From DASUTW01 sp035513995 (lineage in GTDB: Bacteria > Actinomycetota > UBA4738 > CALAEC01), in the NCBI GenBank assembly GCA_035513995.1, contig DATKBL010000192.1, positions 1 through 16,868 on the forward strand: a stretch of 16,868 nucleotides of DNA. The letters run 5' to 3'. Every line of letters begins with the position of its first letter. Within the stretch, counting starts at the first letter, position 1. The notes under the pieces were generated by a model. The model was not told where the DNA came from. It worked only from the letters and a program-made list of their open reading frames with translations, and searched no databases. Below are positions 15,415 through 16,868 of the stretch, piece after piece. The translations under genes were made by a program, and so were the position numbers.

Positions 15415-16796
15415 GGACCGGGGTCGATGTTGTGGTTGAGACGGAAGATGTTATCGGGGTCGTACCGGCGCTTCAGCTCGACGAGCCTGGACAGCTTCGC
15501 CGAGCCGTAGGCCTCGGCCACCCGGTCGCCCTCGTCCGCCCCCATGAAGTTCGTGTAGCCGCCGCCGGCCGAGTGGGGTTGCATCGCCTCCCACAGCCCT
15601 CGCGTCCACGCGATATGGGGCTCCGGCTCCGGCGGATCCTGCCAGCGCGCGTTGATGTTGAGGATGAGGGGCGCGTCCCGGTGGCCGTAGGCCGAGTCGT
15701 CCTCGCCGACGTCGGCCACCGCCCCCAGGAGATAGGGCATCTTGAAGTCGGAGATCGGCGACGTGATCGTCGCCAGGTGCTCGGCCAGGACGTCGATCGC
15801 GGCGTCCGGCAGCCCCGAGAGGTACTCCGCCTTCCAATAGTTCTGAGCCCCCGGCTCCCACGCGGCATCCTGCATCGACTGCATCTCGACGTACGGGCGG
15901 GGAGCGATCAGGTCGGCGAGCGGGGAGCCGAGCGCCTTCACGGGGGCAAACGCGCGCTCCCCGTCCTCGACGGAGCCCGCGTGCATCCCCGCGATCGCCA
16001 CCATCGGCCTGCCGTGGGCCTTGGGAGGCAGGAACGGCGCCGGCGGCGCGAGCCGCATGACGAGCCCCAGGGTCAGCTCGCGGGGGGCATCCGGGAGATG
16101 GTCGCGGAAGAACCGGGCGACCTCCGGAGCGCGCTCCCCCGGCCAGACGATCATCCCCGCCATCACCTCGGGGCCGACCGGGTGGAGGGCCAACTCGAAC
16201 GAGGTCACGACCCCGAAGTTGCCCCCGCCACCGCGGAGGCCCCACAGCAGCTCGGGGTCGTCATCGGTTCGGACCACGTCGCCGCTCGCGGTGACGAGCT
16301 CGGCCGCCACCAGGCTGTCGCAGGCGAGACCGAAGGCGCGCTGGAGCCAGCCGATCCCGCCGCCCAGCGTGAACCCGGCCACGCCGGTGGAGGAGATCAG
16401 CCCACCGGTCACCGCGAGCCCGTGCTCCTGGGTCACGGGATCCACGTCTCCCCAGACGGCCCCCGGCCCGACCCGGGCCCGGCGGCGCTCGGGGTCCACC
16501 TCGACCCCCCGCATGGCCGAGAGATCGATCACGAGCCCGTCGTCGCAGGTCCCGTGGCCGGCCACGCTGTGTCCGCCGCCTCTCACGGCGATGGGGAGGC
16601 CGTGCTCGCGCCCGGCGCGCACCGCGGCGCGGACGTCGTCCACGCTCCGGGGCCGAGCCACGAGGGCCGGCCGTCGATCGATCGACGCGTTCCAGACCCG
16701 TCGGCCCTCCTCGTACCCGGGGTCGTCCGGCGTGATCACCTCGCCCCCGAAGCCGTCGCCGAGGACCGATCCGTCGATGCTCGATCTCGCGCTCAT
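15411..16796 (-). CDS. FAD-linked oxidase of the PCMH/berberine-bridge-enzyme family
   Basis: The 461-residue flavoprotein has an FAD-binding PCMH domain (about 40-210) and a C-terminal BBE motif (about 415-458, YTNFMGADEGDRVAEAYG to YDPDNIFRLNHNI). RGGGHS (72-77) holds H76, which in this family links covalently to the 8-alpha position of FAD. The cysteine used for a second linkage in bicovalent members is absent from the aligned stretch (LISSTGVAGFTLGGGIGW), so a single linkage is expected. The substrate cannot be told; relatives oxidise sugars, alkaloids or polyketides. No signal peptide, so probably cytoplasmic. The ATG at 16796 shares ATGA with an upstream reading frame; alternatively a weak leaderless promoter is possible (TTGCTC 16826-16831, CACGCT 16803-16808). 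Its stop overlaps the recA SOS promoter. Confidence 0.9.
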   Translation of the reverse strand: MSARSSIDGSVLGDGFGGEVITPDDPGYEEGRRVWNASIDRRPALVARPRSVDDVRAAVRAGREHGLPIAVRGGGHSVAGHGTCDDGLVIDLSAMRGVEVDPERRRARVGPGAVWGDVDPVTQEHGLAVTGGLISSTGVAGFTLGGGIGWLQRAFGLACDSLVAAELVTASGDVVRTDDDPELLWGLRGGGGNFGVVTSFELALHPVGPEVMAGMIVWPGERAPEVARFFRDHLPDAPRELTLGLVMRLAPPAPFLPPKAHGRPMVAIAGMHAGSVEDGERAFAPVKALGSPLADLIAPRPYVEMQSMQDAAWEPGAQNYWKAEYLSGLPDAAIDVLAEHLATITSPISDFKMPYLLGAVADVGEDDSAYGHRDAPLILNINARWQDPPEPEPHIAWTRGLWEAMQPHSAGGGYTNFMGADEGDRVAEAYGSAKLSRLVELKRRYDPDNIFRLNHNIDPGP

Positions 16797-16868
16797 ACGC
16801 GGAGCGTGCCGCGCCCGAGCCGACGGAGCAAGTCGCCGATCTCAGGGCCCCAGCGGGAACTCCCCCAC
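16793..16868 (-). CDS. Possible C-terminal end of an unidentified gene, cut by the window edge
   Basis: A minus-strand frame open from the right edge ends in WGPEIGDLLRRLGRGTLRV and a TGA that overlaps the oxidoreductase ATG as ATGA, the same overlap used by miaB-miaA and miaA-dapF. The codons are GC-rich at third positions. With only 24 residues visible no family can be named. A competing frame ending VGEFPLGP with a stop at 16842-16844 is also open from the edge, so this is tentative. Confidence 0.33.
   Translation of the reverse strand, partial: WGSSRWGPEIGDLLRRLGRGTLRV

Overview
The window is GC-rich chromosomal DNA with strongly G/C-biased third codon positions. It most likely comes from an actinobacterium. 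Gene content and order resemble the recA-lexA neighbourhood of Mycobacterium tuberculosis (nrdR, LysM gene, lexA, hflX, dapF, miaA, miaB, recX, recA, with dut nearby), and the LexA sites are of the Gram-positive/actinobacterial type (TCGAAC-N4-GTTCGA). RNase Y and a DapL-type aminotransferase inside the cluster are not what one sees in mycobacteria or streptomycetes, so I infer a deep-branching lineage rather than a classical actinomycete. No mobile element, CRISPR array, rRNA or tRNA was found, and there is no gene-free stretch above 300 bases.

Layout. The left edge holds the first 24 codons of dut (minus), divergent from an unrecognised zinc-ribbon/membrane protein (167-1129, plus). This converges on nrdJ, the B12-dependent ribonucleotide reductase (1136-3868, minus), preceded by its repressor nrdR (4053-4520, minus). 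Divergent from nrdR is an mgtC-family membrane gene (4594-5274, plus). A small LysM gene (5279-5572, minus) is divergent from lexA (5674-6285, plus). From 13515 down to 6299 runs a six-gene minus-strand operon, rny-miaB-miaA-dapF-dapL-hflX, with stop/start overlaps or gaps of 1 to 19 bases. Then recX and recA (minus), and a covalent-FAD oxidoreductase (15411-16796, minus) with the probable tail of another gene at the right edge.

Function. Three themes meet: dNTP supply (dut, nrdJ, nrdR), the SOS response (lexA, recA, recX, LysM protein), and a housekeeping operon for RNA turnover, tRNA A37 modification, diaminopimelate/lysine synthesis and a ribosome-associated GTPase. The most informative content is regulatory. 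There are paired NrdR operators 30-32 bp apart upstream of both nrdJ and nrdR, with three TGTGGA repeats at exact 11-base spacing beside the nrdJ pair. Three LexA sites sit in a row between the LysM gene and lexA, and a perfect LexA site lies before recA. In the LysM-gene and recA promoters the LexA site fills the 17-base spacer between -35 and -10. Several starts (dut, the zinc-ribbon gene, nrdR, mgtC, the LysM gene) have a -10-like element 6-8 bases upstream and no Shine-Dalgarno sequence, suggesting leaderless mRNAs. I found no clearly undescribed enzymatic or defence system; the novelty is mainly in promoter architecture and one unknown protein.
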